Notes under the pieces: model-generated
What the model saw: the letters and a program-made list of their open reading frames with translations, nothing else
The model's database searches: none
What the model was told of the DNA's origin: nothing
Made by a program: the position numbers and the translations under genes
Shown: positions 16,699 through 24,151 of the stretch, in pieces
Position numbering within the stretch: the first letter of the stretch is position 1
Layout: the number at the start of each line of letters is the position of its first letter
Assembly (NCBI GenBank): GCA_964558415.1
Contig: CAZLDI010000020.1
Coordinates: 1-51,299, forward strand
Direction of reading: 5' to 3'
DNA: 51,299 bases
Source: CAZLDI01 sp964558415
GTDB lineage: Bacteria > Chloroflexota > Dehalococcoidia > SM23-28-2 > RBG-16-64-32

Positions 16699-17304
16699 CT
16701 AGCACTCGAAGCGAAAGCTCCCCTGGATCGCGTTGTGGTTCGTAAGGTCCATGTCCTTCAGCCCGAACTTGGAGCTGTTCCGCTTATAGATGGACGCCTT
16801 GCCCACCCACGCCGGGGCGCCCGGAATGGTGGTGAAGACGCTCTCATTCAGCGTGGTCACCTTGCCCGTTGGGCCCTTGTAGGGCTCCATCTCGCATTCC
16901 GCGAGCGAGCCGATCTTCAGTGACCCCTTGCCCTCAGCGATGGTGAACGTTATCGGCGCCCGCTCCACACCGACGATCTCGCCGACCAGCCCCGCCAGGT
17001 CAGCCACGGGCCCACCGAGCTTGCCCGTCCAAACGTCGATCAGCGCTTGCTGTTGCGCCTCAGTCGCCTTGTCGTCGATGACGACCGCGACCTTCCAATT
17101 GCCTTTCATAATATTGCCGGGGATGTGCGCCAGCAGCGCCAGCGTCCGGCCCGCGACGTCGGTGCCGTTCACGCTGCCTTTGTCGAAGTGGTACGCCACT
17201 ATCGTGTCGCACGTGCCGTTGTCCGGATCCTCGCCGATCCAGCAAGGGCAGAGCACGTTGCAGTTGCAGACCTCCAGGATACTGCCTTCAAGCTTGTAAC
17301 CCAC
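16699..17304 (-). CDS. DUF1326 protein, copy 1
   Basis: This 201-aa protein is the first gene of the four-gene operon. It carries the same N-terminal cysteine pattern as copy 2 (EVCNCNVLCPCWIGEDPDNG), the mid-domain GVERAPITF and GKGSLKIG, and the C-terminal DLTNHNAIQGSFRFEC. The terminal cysteine is absent in copy 2. It starts at GTG 17304 with AGGAGG five bases upstream, a strong site. The function of DUF1326 is unknown; its repeated linkage to DUF2182 suggests a shared pathway. Confidence 0.85.
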   Translation of the reverse strand: MGYKLEGSILEVCNCNVLCPCWIGEDPDNGTCDTIVAYHFDKGSVNGTDVAGRTLALLAHIPGNIMKGNWKVAVVIDDKATEAQQQALIDVWTGKLGGPVADLAGLVGEIVGVERAPITFTIAEGKGSLKIGSLAECEMEPYKGPTGKVTTLNESVFTTIPGAPAWVGKASIYKRNSSKFGLKDMDLTNHNAIQGSFRFEC

Positions 17305-17495
17305 GGTGACCTCCTGACTTAAGTTGGGACGGCTTCGCTGAAATCCGCTACTCTCGGCTATCTACGACCGGCCTCCCTCCCTTCTTGCGCCTGCTGCGTG
17401 TCAAAGTGCGGACCGGGCGCCGCGGCCTCCATCACAGACACGCATTCTAGCACCCCCAGCGAACCCGAGCCTTTCATGACAACGGACGACCATCG
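17305..17495. other. Spacer between DUF1326 operon and ArsR-rhodanese gene
   Basis: This 191-base region holds the upstream control region of the DUF1326 operon and the downstream end of the arsR-rhodanese transcript, both on the minus strand. A TTGACA (minus strand, near 17397-17402) and a TAGAAT (near 17443-17448) are present, but neither has a partner at proper spacing. No terminator hairpin with a T-tract was found. Confidence 0.35.
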
Positions 17496-18182
17496 TCACT
17501 CGGCTTCCCGGCCACGCACATCAGCCTCGCGGGCTCTTCCTTCCGCCCGCCACTCTGACCAGCCGCCTTCCAGACGGGCGACGCGGAAACCTCTCTCTCG
17601 CAACAGGGCTGCAGCCTCATCTGCGAACAGGCAGTACTCGCCCCGGCAGTAGGTCACAATGAGGCGGTCGCGCGAAAGGCTGTCGAGGCGTCCCTCCAGC
17701 TCGTCAATCGGCACGGAAACGGCCCCCGGCAGATGGCCGTGCTCGTATTCCAGGGACGGCCGCACGTCAAGCAGTACCGCCTGTCCACTGTCAATGACAC
17801 GCTCGAGATCGTCGCGCCCGATGACGCCGCCGTTCTCACGCCCATCGAGGAACTCCTCCGCCAGCCGATCCATCTCAGGCAGTCGACCCTCCGCCGCCGA
17901 GCAGAGGGCGAGCCAAAGGCGCAGAACGGATTCGTCGGCCAGGTGGTAGAACACCCTGGTGCCGCTGCGTCTCGCCTCCACGAGCTTCGCGGCGAGCAAC
18001 ACCTTCAGATGCTGAGAGACGTTCGCGACGGACATGCCCGTTTCTCTCGCCAGCGCCTCAACGTTACGGGACGCCTGGACAAGGAGGTCCAGCAGCTCCA
18101 ACCGCCGCTCACTGGCGAGCGCCTGGCCGATTCGCGCGAACTGGGGATAGAGGCGATCCTTGAACGGCCGGTGGCTCATCAT
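17496..18182 (-). CDS. ArsR-type regulator fused to rhodanese domain
   Basis: This 228-aa protein couples a DNA-binding domain to a sulfur-transfer domain. Residues about 8-100 are an ArsR winged helix (IGQALASERRLELLDLLVQA, then ALARETGMSVANVSQHLKVLLAAKLVEARRSG). Residues about 120-215 are a rhodanese: LLDVRPSLEYEHGHLPGAVSVPI, then the active-site loop TYCRGEYC with catalytic Cys and a second Cys. Such fusions are natural candidates for persulfide or polysulfide sensors, with the rhodanese cysteine as the sensing site; that role is inference. Two adjacent ATGs are possible starts (18182 or 18179). It is divergent from the DUF4395-MFS-MBL-rhodanese genes and probably controls them and itself. 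Confidence 0.88.
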   Translation of the reverse strand: MMSHRPFKDRLYPQFARIGQALASERRLELLDLLVQASRNVEALARETGMSVANVSQHLKVLLAAKLVEARRSGTRVFYHLADESVLRLWLALCSAAEGRLPEMDRLAEEFLDGRENGGVIGRDDLERVIDSGQAVLLDVRPSLEYEHGHLPGAVSVPIDELEGRLDSLSRDRLIVTYCRGEYCLFADEAAALLRERGFRVARLEGGWSEWRAEGRAREADVRGREAE

Positions 18183-18189
18183 GAGGGAA

Positions 18190-18218
18190 GTCTAAAGTCA
18201 GGGAGCGTGGATTGTCAA
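18190..18218 (-). promoter_or_regulatory. Promoter of the ArsR-rhodanese gene
   Basis: On the minus strand, TTGACA (18218-18213) is followed by a 17-base spacer and TTAGAC (18195-18190). TTTAGA at spacing 16 is an alternative. The -35 hexamer lies inside the left arm of the inverted repeat at 18211-18242. The start codon follows only 7 bases after the -10 box, so the transcript would have little or no leader. Confidence 0.55.
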
Positions 18219-18242
18219 GTTCTCAATTGTATTCTTGACAAT
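18211..18242. promoter_or_regulatory. Perfect inverted repeat operator between divergent promoters
   Basis: ATTGTCAAG (18211-18219) and CTTGACAAT (18234-18242) form a 9-bp perfect inverted repeat with a 14-base spacer containing the palindrome CAATTG. Each arm contains a TTGACA hexamer facing outward. A repressor bound here would block both divergent promoters at once. This is a likely binding site for the neighbouring ArsR-rhodanese protein. Confidence 0.75.
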
Positions 18243-18264
18243 ACCTTAGCCAGCAGCCTATTAT
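18235..18264 (+). promoter_or_regulatory. Promoter of the DUF4395-MFS-MBL operon
   Basis: TTGACA (18235-18240), an 18-base spacer and TATTAT (18259-18264) form a near-consensus sigma-70-type promoter. The -35 box lies within the right arm of the 9-bp inverted repeat. Confidence 0.75.
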
Positions 18265-18302
18265 TCCAACCATCAGACAGCTACATGGGATTGGAGCGAA
18301 GA

Positions 18303-18797
18303 ATGGCTCTCTCAAACGCCGTTCGCACCAGACTCGAGATTCAGGGCTACGTCGGCCTCCCTGACGCAACCCTCGCGAGCGTTGCGCCCTGGTTGCGCTG
18401 GAGTCCCGCTCTCTGCGCCATAGTAATGGCGCTGGGAACGGCGCTCGCGTCGCCGTGGATACTCCTGGGACTCATGCCTTTCGCGGCGCTTGGCGCGATC
18501 ATGACGAGGCACCCCTTCGATTATCTATATAACCACGGCGTCCGACGGCTCACGGGAACGCTACCGCTACCGGAGCATGGGGCCCCACGCCGGTTCGCCT
18601 GTGGCCTTGCAGCCGTATGGATGACCGCCACGGCGGCAGCGTTCGCGAGTGGTGCGCCGGTCGCCGGCTACGCGCTGGGCGGCATCCTGACGGGCGTGGC
18701 GGCGCTTGTGAGCGTCACCCACTTCTGCATCCCCTCGTTGGTGTTCAGGACAGTATTCCGTCGGCCCGTTGGCTGCGAAGCCACGCCGAGACGCTGA
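18303..18797 (+). CDS. DUF4395-like membrane protein
   Basis: This 164-aa protein has about four hydrophobic segments and a DUF4395-like pattern: MTRHPFDYLYNHGVRRLTGTLPLP, then RFACGLAAVWMTATAAAF, and a C-terminal FCIPSLVF with a conserved cysteine. The start was chosen at the ATG at 18303, which has GGAG seven bases upstream; an ATG at 18285 lacks a site. DUF4395 proteins are often found near rhodanese and thioredoxin-like genes. Here it leads an operon divergent from the ArsR-rhodanese regulator. A role in sulfur trafficking is inference from context. Confidence 0.75.
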   Translation: MALSNAVRTRLEIQGYVGLPDATLASVAPWLRWSPALCAIVMALGTALASPWILLGLMPFAALGAIMTRHPFDYLYNHGVRRLTGTLPLPEHGAPRRFACGLAAVWMTATAAAFASGAPVAGYALGGILTGVAALVSVTHFCIPSLVFRTVFRRPVGCEATPRR

Positions 18798-18809
18798 TAG
18801 GCGAAATAG

Positions 18810-20093
18810 TTGAACAGCCCGCCGACCGGGGCCGCCGCTACTGCCAACGTCCAGGGCCTTGGCGCCAACTGGCGCCAGTTCGCTCTGCTGATGGCGGTCA
18901 ACGCATTCGTCGGCGGCATGGTGGGGCTGGAGCGCTCTGTACTGCCTGTGCTCGGGCAAGAAAAGTTCGGCGTCGACTCCAGCACTGCGGTAGTTTCGTT
19001 TATAGCCGCTTTTGCCCTCGCGAAGGCCCTGGCCAACCTCGTCGCGGGACGTCTGTCGGAGAGATTCTCGCGACGGCGCGTGTTGATCGCCGGATGGCTG
19101 CTCGGTATTCCGGTCCCGCTCCTTCTAATCTGGGCGCCCAGCTGGGGGTGGGTCATCGCCGCGAACCTCCTGCTGGGCGTGAATCAAGGTTTGGCGTGGT
19201 CGATGACCGTAAACATGAAAATGGACCTCGCCGGACCAGCTCGCCGCGGTCTCGCGCTTGGGTTAAACGAAGCCGCCGGCTACCTGGCGGTGGCCGGAGC
19301 GGCGTTTCTCGGCGGCATTATCGCCGCCGAGCGGGGGCTGGGGGCGGAGCCGTTCTATCTCGGCGTGGGCTTCGCCGCTTGCGGGCTGGCGCTCAGCGTC
19401 CTCTTCGTCAAGGACACGGCCGCGCACGTGATGGTGGAGTCGGACAGTCATCTCTCAGAGCAGCCACGGCCCTCGTTGAGATACAGCTTCGCGGCCGGGA
19501 CGTGGGGAGACAGGCGGCTTGTCGGTATCAGCCAGGCGGGTTTCGTCAACAGCCTGAATGACGCGTTGGCCTGGGGAATCCTGCCGCTTTTCTTCGTGAG
19601 TCGCGGTCTGGCGATCGATCGCGTGGCGGCACTTGCGGCCATGTATCCCCTGGTTTGGGCCATACTTCAGCTTGGCACAGGTTGGCTGAGCGATACCACC
19701 GGACGCTGGTCTTTGATCGCGGCCGGTATGGCGCTGCAGGGAGCGGCGATCTCGCTAATCGCCGTTGTAGATAGTTTTGAAGGTTGGCTGCTGGCGGTAT
19801 GCTTGCTGGGGGCGGGCACCGCGATGGTCTATCCCACTCTGCTGGCAGCCACAGGGGACGCGGTGGCCCCTGCTTCGCGGGCCACGGCGCTCGGGGTGTA
19901 CCGCTTCTGGCGCGATAGCGGCGCCATCGCCGGGGCGCTCGGAGCTGGTTTGTTGGCGGACGCGCTGGGCTTCGCGGCGGCGATTCACGCGGTCGCGGCA
20001 TTGACCGTAGCCTCAGGTATCGTCGCCGCGCTAACGTTGAGCGAGCGCAGCGCCGGGCGCAGCATGTCTGCGCCCGGCGCACGCTTGATCTGA
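18810..20093 (+). CDS. Major facilitator superfamily transporter
   Basis: This 427-aa protein has 12 predicted hydrophobic segments. The MFS loop 2-3 signature is visible as GRLSERFSRRRVLIAGW and its second-half counterpart as GWLSDTTGRW. The start is a TTG at 18810, 13 bases after the DUF4395 stop, without a strong Shine-Dalgarno, so the exact start is uncertain. The transported substrate is unknown. Its position between DUF4395 and the MBL-rhodanese gene, under a rhodanese-containing repressor, suggests export or uptake of a sulfur compound. Confidence 0.85.
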   Translation: MNSPPTGAAATANVQGLGANWRQFALLMAVNAFVGGMVGLERSVLPVLGQEKFGVDSSTAVVSFIAAFALAKALANLVAGRLSERFSRRRVLIAGWLLGIPVPLLLIWAPSWGWVIAANLLLGVNQGLAWSMTVNMKMDLAGPARRGLALGLNEAAGYLAVAGAAFLGGIIAAERGLGAEPFYLGVGFAACGLALSVLFVKDTAAHVMVESDSHLSEQPRPSLRYSFAAGTWGDRRLVGISQAGFVNSLNDALAWGILPLFFVSRGLAIDRVAALAAMYPLVWAILQLGTGWLSDTTGRWSLIAAGMALQGAAISLIAVVDSFEGWLLAVCLLGAGTAMVYPTLLAATGDAVAPASRATALGVYRFWRDSGAIAGALGAGLLADALGFAAAIHAVAALTVASGIVAALTLSERSAGRSMSAPGARLI

Positions 20094-20108
20094 AAGGAAA
20101 TAGAGACC

Positions 20109-21470
20109 ATGGAAGTGATACCGTTTGTCCACGAAGGTCTCGGCAATAGCTCATATCTCGTCTCGCTTGGCGAGGACGAAGCTGCCCTCATCGATCCCGA
20201 CCGCAGCGCAAGCCGCTATCTTCAAGCAGCCGCCGAACGAGATCTGCGCATCACGGCGGTGCTGGAAACGCACGTGCACGCGGACTTCGTCACCGGCGCC
20301 TGCGAGATCGCCGCACACGCAGACACACCGATCCACATTTCGGCGGACTCGGGCGTCCGCTACGCCCATCGTCCGGTCCGGACGGGCGAGCATCTACGGC
20401 TGAACGGCGTCGACGTGGAGGTGGTCGGTTCGCCCGGGCACACGCCGGAGCATCTCAGTTTCGTCCTTCGGACTCCGGACCAGCGGCCGCCAGTACTCTT
20501 CAGCGGCGGCTCCCTGATCGTCGGTGGCGCGGCGCGAACGGATCTGATCGCGCCCGGCATGACCGATTCGCTAACTCGCGCCCAGTACCACACTCTGCAC
20601 GAGGCGTTCGCCCAACTACAGGACGATACGCCTCTCTATCCCACACACGGTGGAGGGTCCTTCTGCTCCGCTGGTGTGGGCGGCGAGCGGACCTCAACGC
20701 TCGGACGCGAGCGAGAGTCCAATCCCCTTCTGCGCTTCGTCGACGAAGACGAGTTCACCCGCTGGTTCCCAACGACCTTTGCCGGCACGCCGGCCTACTA
20801 CGCCTATATGCGAGCGATCAACCAGGCAGGCCCCCGTCTGCGACGCGACATCCCGAACCCGCGGCCGCTCTTGCCGGCGGATTTCCGGCAAGCTGCCGAA
20901 GGCGCCGTCGTCGTGGACACGCGCCCCGTCGACGAGTACGCCCGAGCTCACGTCCCGGGCTCACTCAGCAACGCGTTTCGCCCGTCGTTCGCCGTCTGGC
21001 TCGGCTGGCTCGCGCCGTTGGGTACGCCTCTGCTGTTCGTTACCGGCGACACGAGCCCGGACAGCATCATGGACGAATCGCTTCTGGTGGGTCACGAGAA
21101 CCTGATCGGCTGGCTCGCGGGCGGTGTGGAGGGGTGGGAGAAAGCGGGCCTCCCGCTGGCTACTACGCCCGTTCTGGATGCGAACGACGCTCGGGACGCG
21201 CTGGCGTCCGGAGCCGCTGCACTCGACGTTCGCGAGCCGCACGAGTACGCTGCCGGGCACATTGATGGCGCAATTAACGTCCCCCTGGGCGTCTTGCAAT
21301 CGCGGATGGAGATCATCCCGCGGGACCGCCCCCTTGTCACCTATTGCGGGATGGGGGAGCGGTCAACCAGCGCCGCCTCCATCCTGGAACGCGCCGGGCT
21401 CACAGAGGTGCTCAACCTGGAGGGCGGTATCCGTGCCTGGAACGCTGCGGGCTTCGCAGCGCCGGTATAG
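20109..21470 (+). CDS. MBL-fold hydrolase/persulfide dioxygenase-like protein with two rhodanese domains
   Basis: This 453-aa protein has a metallo-beta-lactamase domain at about residues 1-220: ETHVHADFVTG, GSPGHTPEHLS, FSGGSLIVGG followed by a conserved Asp, and YPTHGGGSFC, consistent with ETHE1-like persulfide dioxygenases. Two rhodanese-like domains follow (about 255-350 and 360-450). The first lacks a cysteine in its active loop (FVTGDTSPDS) and is probably structural. The second keeps Cys in YCGMGERS. AGGAAATAGAGACC precedes the ATG. This is the likely catalytic end of the operon, oxidising glutathione or other low-molecular-weight persulfides; the thiol is unknown. Confidence 0.9.
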   Translation: MEVIPFVHEGLGNSSYLVSLGEDEAALIDPDRSASRYLQAAAERDLRITAVLETHVHADFVTGACEIAAHADTPIHISADSGVRYAHRPVRTGEHLRLNGVDVEVVGSPGHTPEHLSFVLRTPDQRPPVLFSGGSLIVGGAARTDLIAPGMTDSLTRAQYHTLHEAFAQLQDDTPLYPTHGGGSFCSAGVGGERTSTLGRERESNPLLRFVDEDEFTRWFPTTFAGTPAYYAYMRAINQAGPRLRRDIPNPRPLLPADFRQAAEGAVVVDTRPVDEYARAHVPGSLSNAFRPSFAVWLGWLAPLGTPLLFVTGDTSPDSIMDESLLVGHENLIGWLAGGVEGWEKAGLPLATTPVLDANDARDALASGAAALDVREPHEYAAGHIDGAINVPLGVLQSRMEIIPRDRPLVTYCGMGERSTSAASILERAGLTEVLNLEGGIRAWNAAGFAAPV

Positions 21471-21607
21471 ATTGGGCGTTACCGGCCGAGCACCAGGTCG
21501 ATGCCGTGGAGGATAAAGGCGAGATCGCCGTCTTCATACCAGGAGTCTGACCGCAGGCGACCACCCCCGTCATGGGCTGCGGCGGCATACGAGGACTCCA
21601 GCGCCCG

Positions 21608-21967
21608 TCAGGAGGCGCGGTTCAGGCGGATGAACCACCACATCAGGTAGCCCAGAGCAAGGTAAATGACCACCACGCCCGCAGCGAGGGCGGGCAGAAG
21701 GATGTAAGCGGGCGGCGCGTACACGATCAGTGAAATCAGCACGACCCCGGTGACGGTGGGCGCCGCGAGTGCCATCCAGAGGCGCCCCAGCGGCGGCAGG
21801 TTCTCTGTACGCGGGTCGCGCAGAAGTGCGGACGCGATCACCCAGCCCAGCGCGATGGCGCCGACCGTGCTTAGCCAGCCGATGCCGGCGAAGCTGCCGG
21901 CGACGATCGCGGCGAACGGCAACAGCACCTGCAAGGTCCGCGCAAGTGTGCGTGATTCATCCTTCAT
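21608..21967 (-). CDS. Hypothetical membrane protein (119 aa)
   Basis: I do not recognise the family. About four hydrophobic segments are visible (VLLPFAAIVAGSFAGIGW, TVGAIALGWVIASALL, APTVTGVVLISLIVYA, and ILLPALAAGVVVIYLALGYLMWWF) with an Arg/Asn tail. GAGGA lies 9 bases upstream of the ATG. Its start overlaps the end of the upstream 76-aa gene by 11 bases, so the two are translationally coupled. Both follow dnaK on the same strand. Confidence 0.6.
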   Translation of the reverse strand: MKDESRTLARTLQVLLPFAAIVAGSFAGIGWLSTVGAIALGWVIASALLRDPRTENLPPLGRLWMALAAPTVTGVVLISLIVYAPPAYILLPALAAGVVVIYLALGYLMWWFIRLNRAS

Positions 21968-22187
21968 CGCCGGGATTCCTCATAGCGTCGCTGACGGAGG
22001 TTGACTGCCTTCCCTTCCGCAGACGCAATAGCCCCTGGATTAGCCTTACAGAGACGAGCGCGACAAATATCGCGATTCCGGCCCATCCCAGCCACGACAG
22101 ATCGGCCAGGTTGCCGGCCACTATCAGAGCCAGACCGAGCGCCCACACCGCCCATCTCCAACTGTTATCGGAAAGACCGCGCATCAT
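21957..22187 (-). CDS. Small two-helix membrane protein (76 aa)
   Basis: This hypothetical protein has two hydrophobic segments (WRWAVWALGLALIVAGNLA and LGWAGIAIFVALVSVRLIQGLL), then a basic stretch (RLRKGR) and a polar tail. Two adjacent ATGs are possible starts and no clear Shine-Dalgarno is seen. It begins 50 bases after the dnaK stop and overlaps the next gene by 11 bases. Read-through from the heat-shock operon is possible. Confidence 0.55.
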   Translation of the reverse strand: MMRGLSDNSWRWAVWALGLALIVAGNLADLSWLGWAGIAIFVALVSVRLIQGLLRLRKGRQSTSVSDAMRNPGDEG

Positions 22188-22237
22188 TGGTTAGACGGCC
22201 AGACGGGCGCTTTCGTTGGCGCGGCGCGGTCCAACCC

Positions 22238-24151
22238 CTACACCTCCCGGTACTCCCCCTCCACCGCGCCCTCTTCCGCTGGCGCCTCACCTTCGCCTTC
22301 CGGCGCCGCCTCACCTTCCGCGCTGAAGCCGGGCTCGCCTTCGCCCTGCTCGCCGTAGACCGCGGAGCCGGCCTTCTGCAGCGCCTCGCCCAACGCCGTC
22401 ATCTCGCCCCGCAGGGTGTCGGCGGAAGCGCCCGCAGACAGCGCGTCCCGCAGGTCCTTCACGCGCGACTCGATCTCTGAGCGCACGTCCGCCGGGATCT
22501 TCTCACCCGCCTCGCGCACCGTCTTCTCGGCGGTGTAGGCGAGCGAGTCTGCCTGGTTGCGGACCTCCACCTCCTCGCGCTGGCGGAGGTCCTCCTCGGC
22601 GTACGTCTCCGCGTCCTTCTTCATCCGCTCGATCTCTTCCGGCGAAAGTCCGGTGCCCGCCTGGATCGTGATCTTCTGCTCGCGGCCCGTCCCCTTGTCG
22701 CGCGCGGAGACGTGCAGGATGCCGTTCGCGTCGATGTCGAACGCCACCTCGATCTGCGGCATGCCCCGCGGCGCCGGCAGGATACCGTCCAGCAGGAAGC
22801 GCCCCAGCGACTTGTTGTCCTGCGCCATCCCGCGCTCTCCCTGCAGCACGTGTATCTCCACGGACGTCTGGTTGTCGCCCGCCGTTGAGAACGTTTGCGA
22901 CTTCGAGGTCGGGATCGTCGTGTTGCGCGGGATGATCGACGTCGCCACGCCGCCCAGCGTCTCGATACCCAGCGTCAGCGGAGTCACGTCCAGCAGCAGC
23001 ACCTCGCGCACGTCGCCCTTCAGGACGCCGGCCTGGATCGCCGCGCCGACTGCGACAACCTCATCCGGGTTCACACCTTTGTGCGGCTCGCGGCCGAAGA
23101 ACTTCTTCACCGCTTCCTGCACCAGCGGCATGCGCGTCTGCCCGCCGACGAGGATCACCTCGCCGACCTGGTCCGCGGTGACCTTCGCGTCCTCCAGAGC
23201 CTGCCGGCAGGGCAGCAGCGTCCCCTCCACCAGCTCGCCGACGAGCTGCTCCAGCTTCGCGCGGGTGAGCTTGATCGCCAGGTGCTTCGGACCGGCGGCG
23301 TCCGCCGTGACGAATGGCAGGTTGATCTCTGTCTCCTGAGTGGTGGATAGCTCGACCTTCGCCTTCTCCGCCGCTTCCTTCAACCTCTGGAGCGCCATGC
23401 GGTCCTGCTTCAAGTCGATCCCCTGATCCTTCTTGAACTCGCCGATCAGCCAGTCGATGATTCGCTGGTCGAAGTCGTCGCCGCCCAGGTGAGTATCGCC
23501 GTTGGTCGACTTGACGTGGAACGTCCCCTCGCCGATCTCCAGGATCGAGACGTCGAACGTGCCGCCACCGAGGTCATAGACCGCGATCACATGCTCCTCC
23601 GACTTGTCCAGCCCGTAGGCAAGGGCGGCCGCCGTGGGCTCGTTGATGATGCGCAGCACGCTCAGCCCCGCGATCTCGCCCGCCGCCTTTGTCGCCTGCC
23701 GCTGGCTGTCGTTGAAGTATGCTGGGACCGTGATCACCGCTTCGCTGACGCTATCGCCCAGGTACGCCTCGGCGTCCGCCTTCAGCTTCTGCAGGATCAT
23801 CGCGCTGATCTCCGGCGGCGAGTAGGACTTCTCGCCCATCCAGACGCGTGCGTCGCCGTTCTCCGCGGCGTCGATCTTGTAAGGCAGCACCTTCAGGTCG
23901 CGCTGCACCTCCTCGTCGCTCAGCCGGCGGCCCATCAGCCGCTTGATCGAGAAGACGGTGTTGTCCGGGTTCGTCACCGCCTGCCGCTTCGCCACCTGCC
24001 CGACCAGCCGCTCGCCCGTCTTCGCGATCGCGACGACGGACGGCACCGTGCGCCCGCCCTCCACGCTGGGGATCACCACCGGCTCGCCGCCTTCCATGAC
24101 CGCGACGCAGGAGTTTGTCGTCCCAAGGTCTATTCCGATTGCCCTAGGCAT
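22238..24151 (-). CDS. dnaK: Molecular chaperone DnaK
   Basis: This 637-aa Hsp70 has the ATPase signatures IGIDLGTTNSCVAV, VYDLGGGTFDVSI and the VILVGGQTRMPLVQ region, followed by the substrate-binding domain (DVTPLTLGIETLGG) and an acidic Gly/Glu-rich C-terminus ending EYREV. The start at 24151 gives the standard N-terminus and has GGGAGG five bases upstream; the open frame further upstream encodes only the repeat region. It overlaps the grpE stop by 8 bases and is the third gene of hrcA-grpE-dnaK under CIRCE control. Confidence 0.98.
   Translation of the reverse strand: MPRAIGIDLGTTNSCVAVMEGGEPVVIPSVEGGRTVPSVVAIAKTGERLVGQVAKRQAVTNPDNTVFSIKRLMGRRLSDEEVQRDLKVLPYKIDAAENGDARVWMGEKSYSPPEISAMILQKLKADAEAYLGDSVSEAVITVPAYFNDSQRQATKAAGEIAGLSVLRIINEPTAAALAYGLDKSEEHVIAVYDLGGGTFDVSILEIGEGTFHVKSTNGDTHLGGDDFDQRIIDWLIGEFKKDQGIDLKQDRMALQRLKEAAEKAKVELSTTQETEINLPFVTADAAGPKHLAIKLTRAKLEQLVGELVEGTLLPCRQALEDAKVTADQVGEVILVGGQTRMPLVQEAVKKFFGREPHKGVNPDEVVAVGAAIQAGVLKGDVREVLLLDVTPLTLGIETLGGVATSIIPRNTTIPTSKSQTFSTAGDNQTSVEIHVLQGERGMAQDNKSLGRFLLDGILPAPRGMPQIEVAFDIDANGILHVSARDKGTGREQKITIQAGTGLSPEEIERMKKDAETYAEEDLRQREEVEVRNQADSLAYTAEKTVREAGEKIPADVRSEIESRVKDLRDALSAGASADTLRGEMTALGEALQKAGSAVYGEQGEGEPGFSAEGEAAPEGEGEAPAEEGAVEGEYREV

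Noticed and set aside
21471..21607. Remnant gene after the MBL-rhodanese gene
   Set aside because: Short frames exist but show no protein-like pattern and no ribosome site; treated as a spacer.
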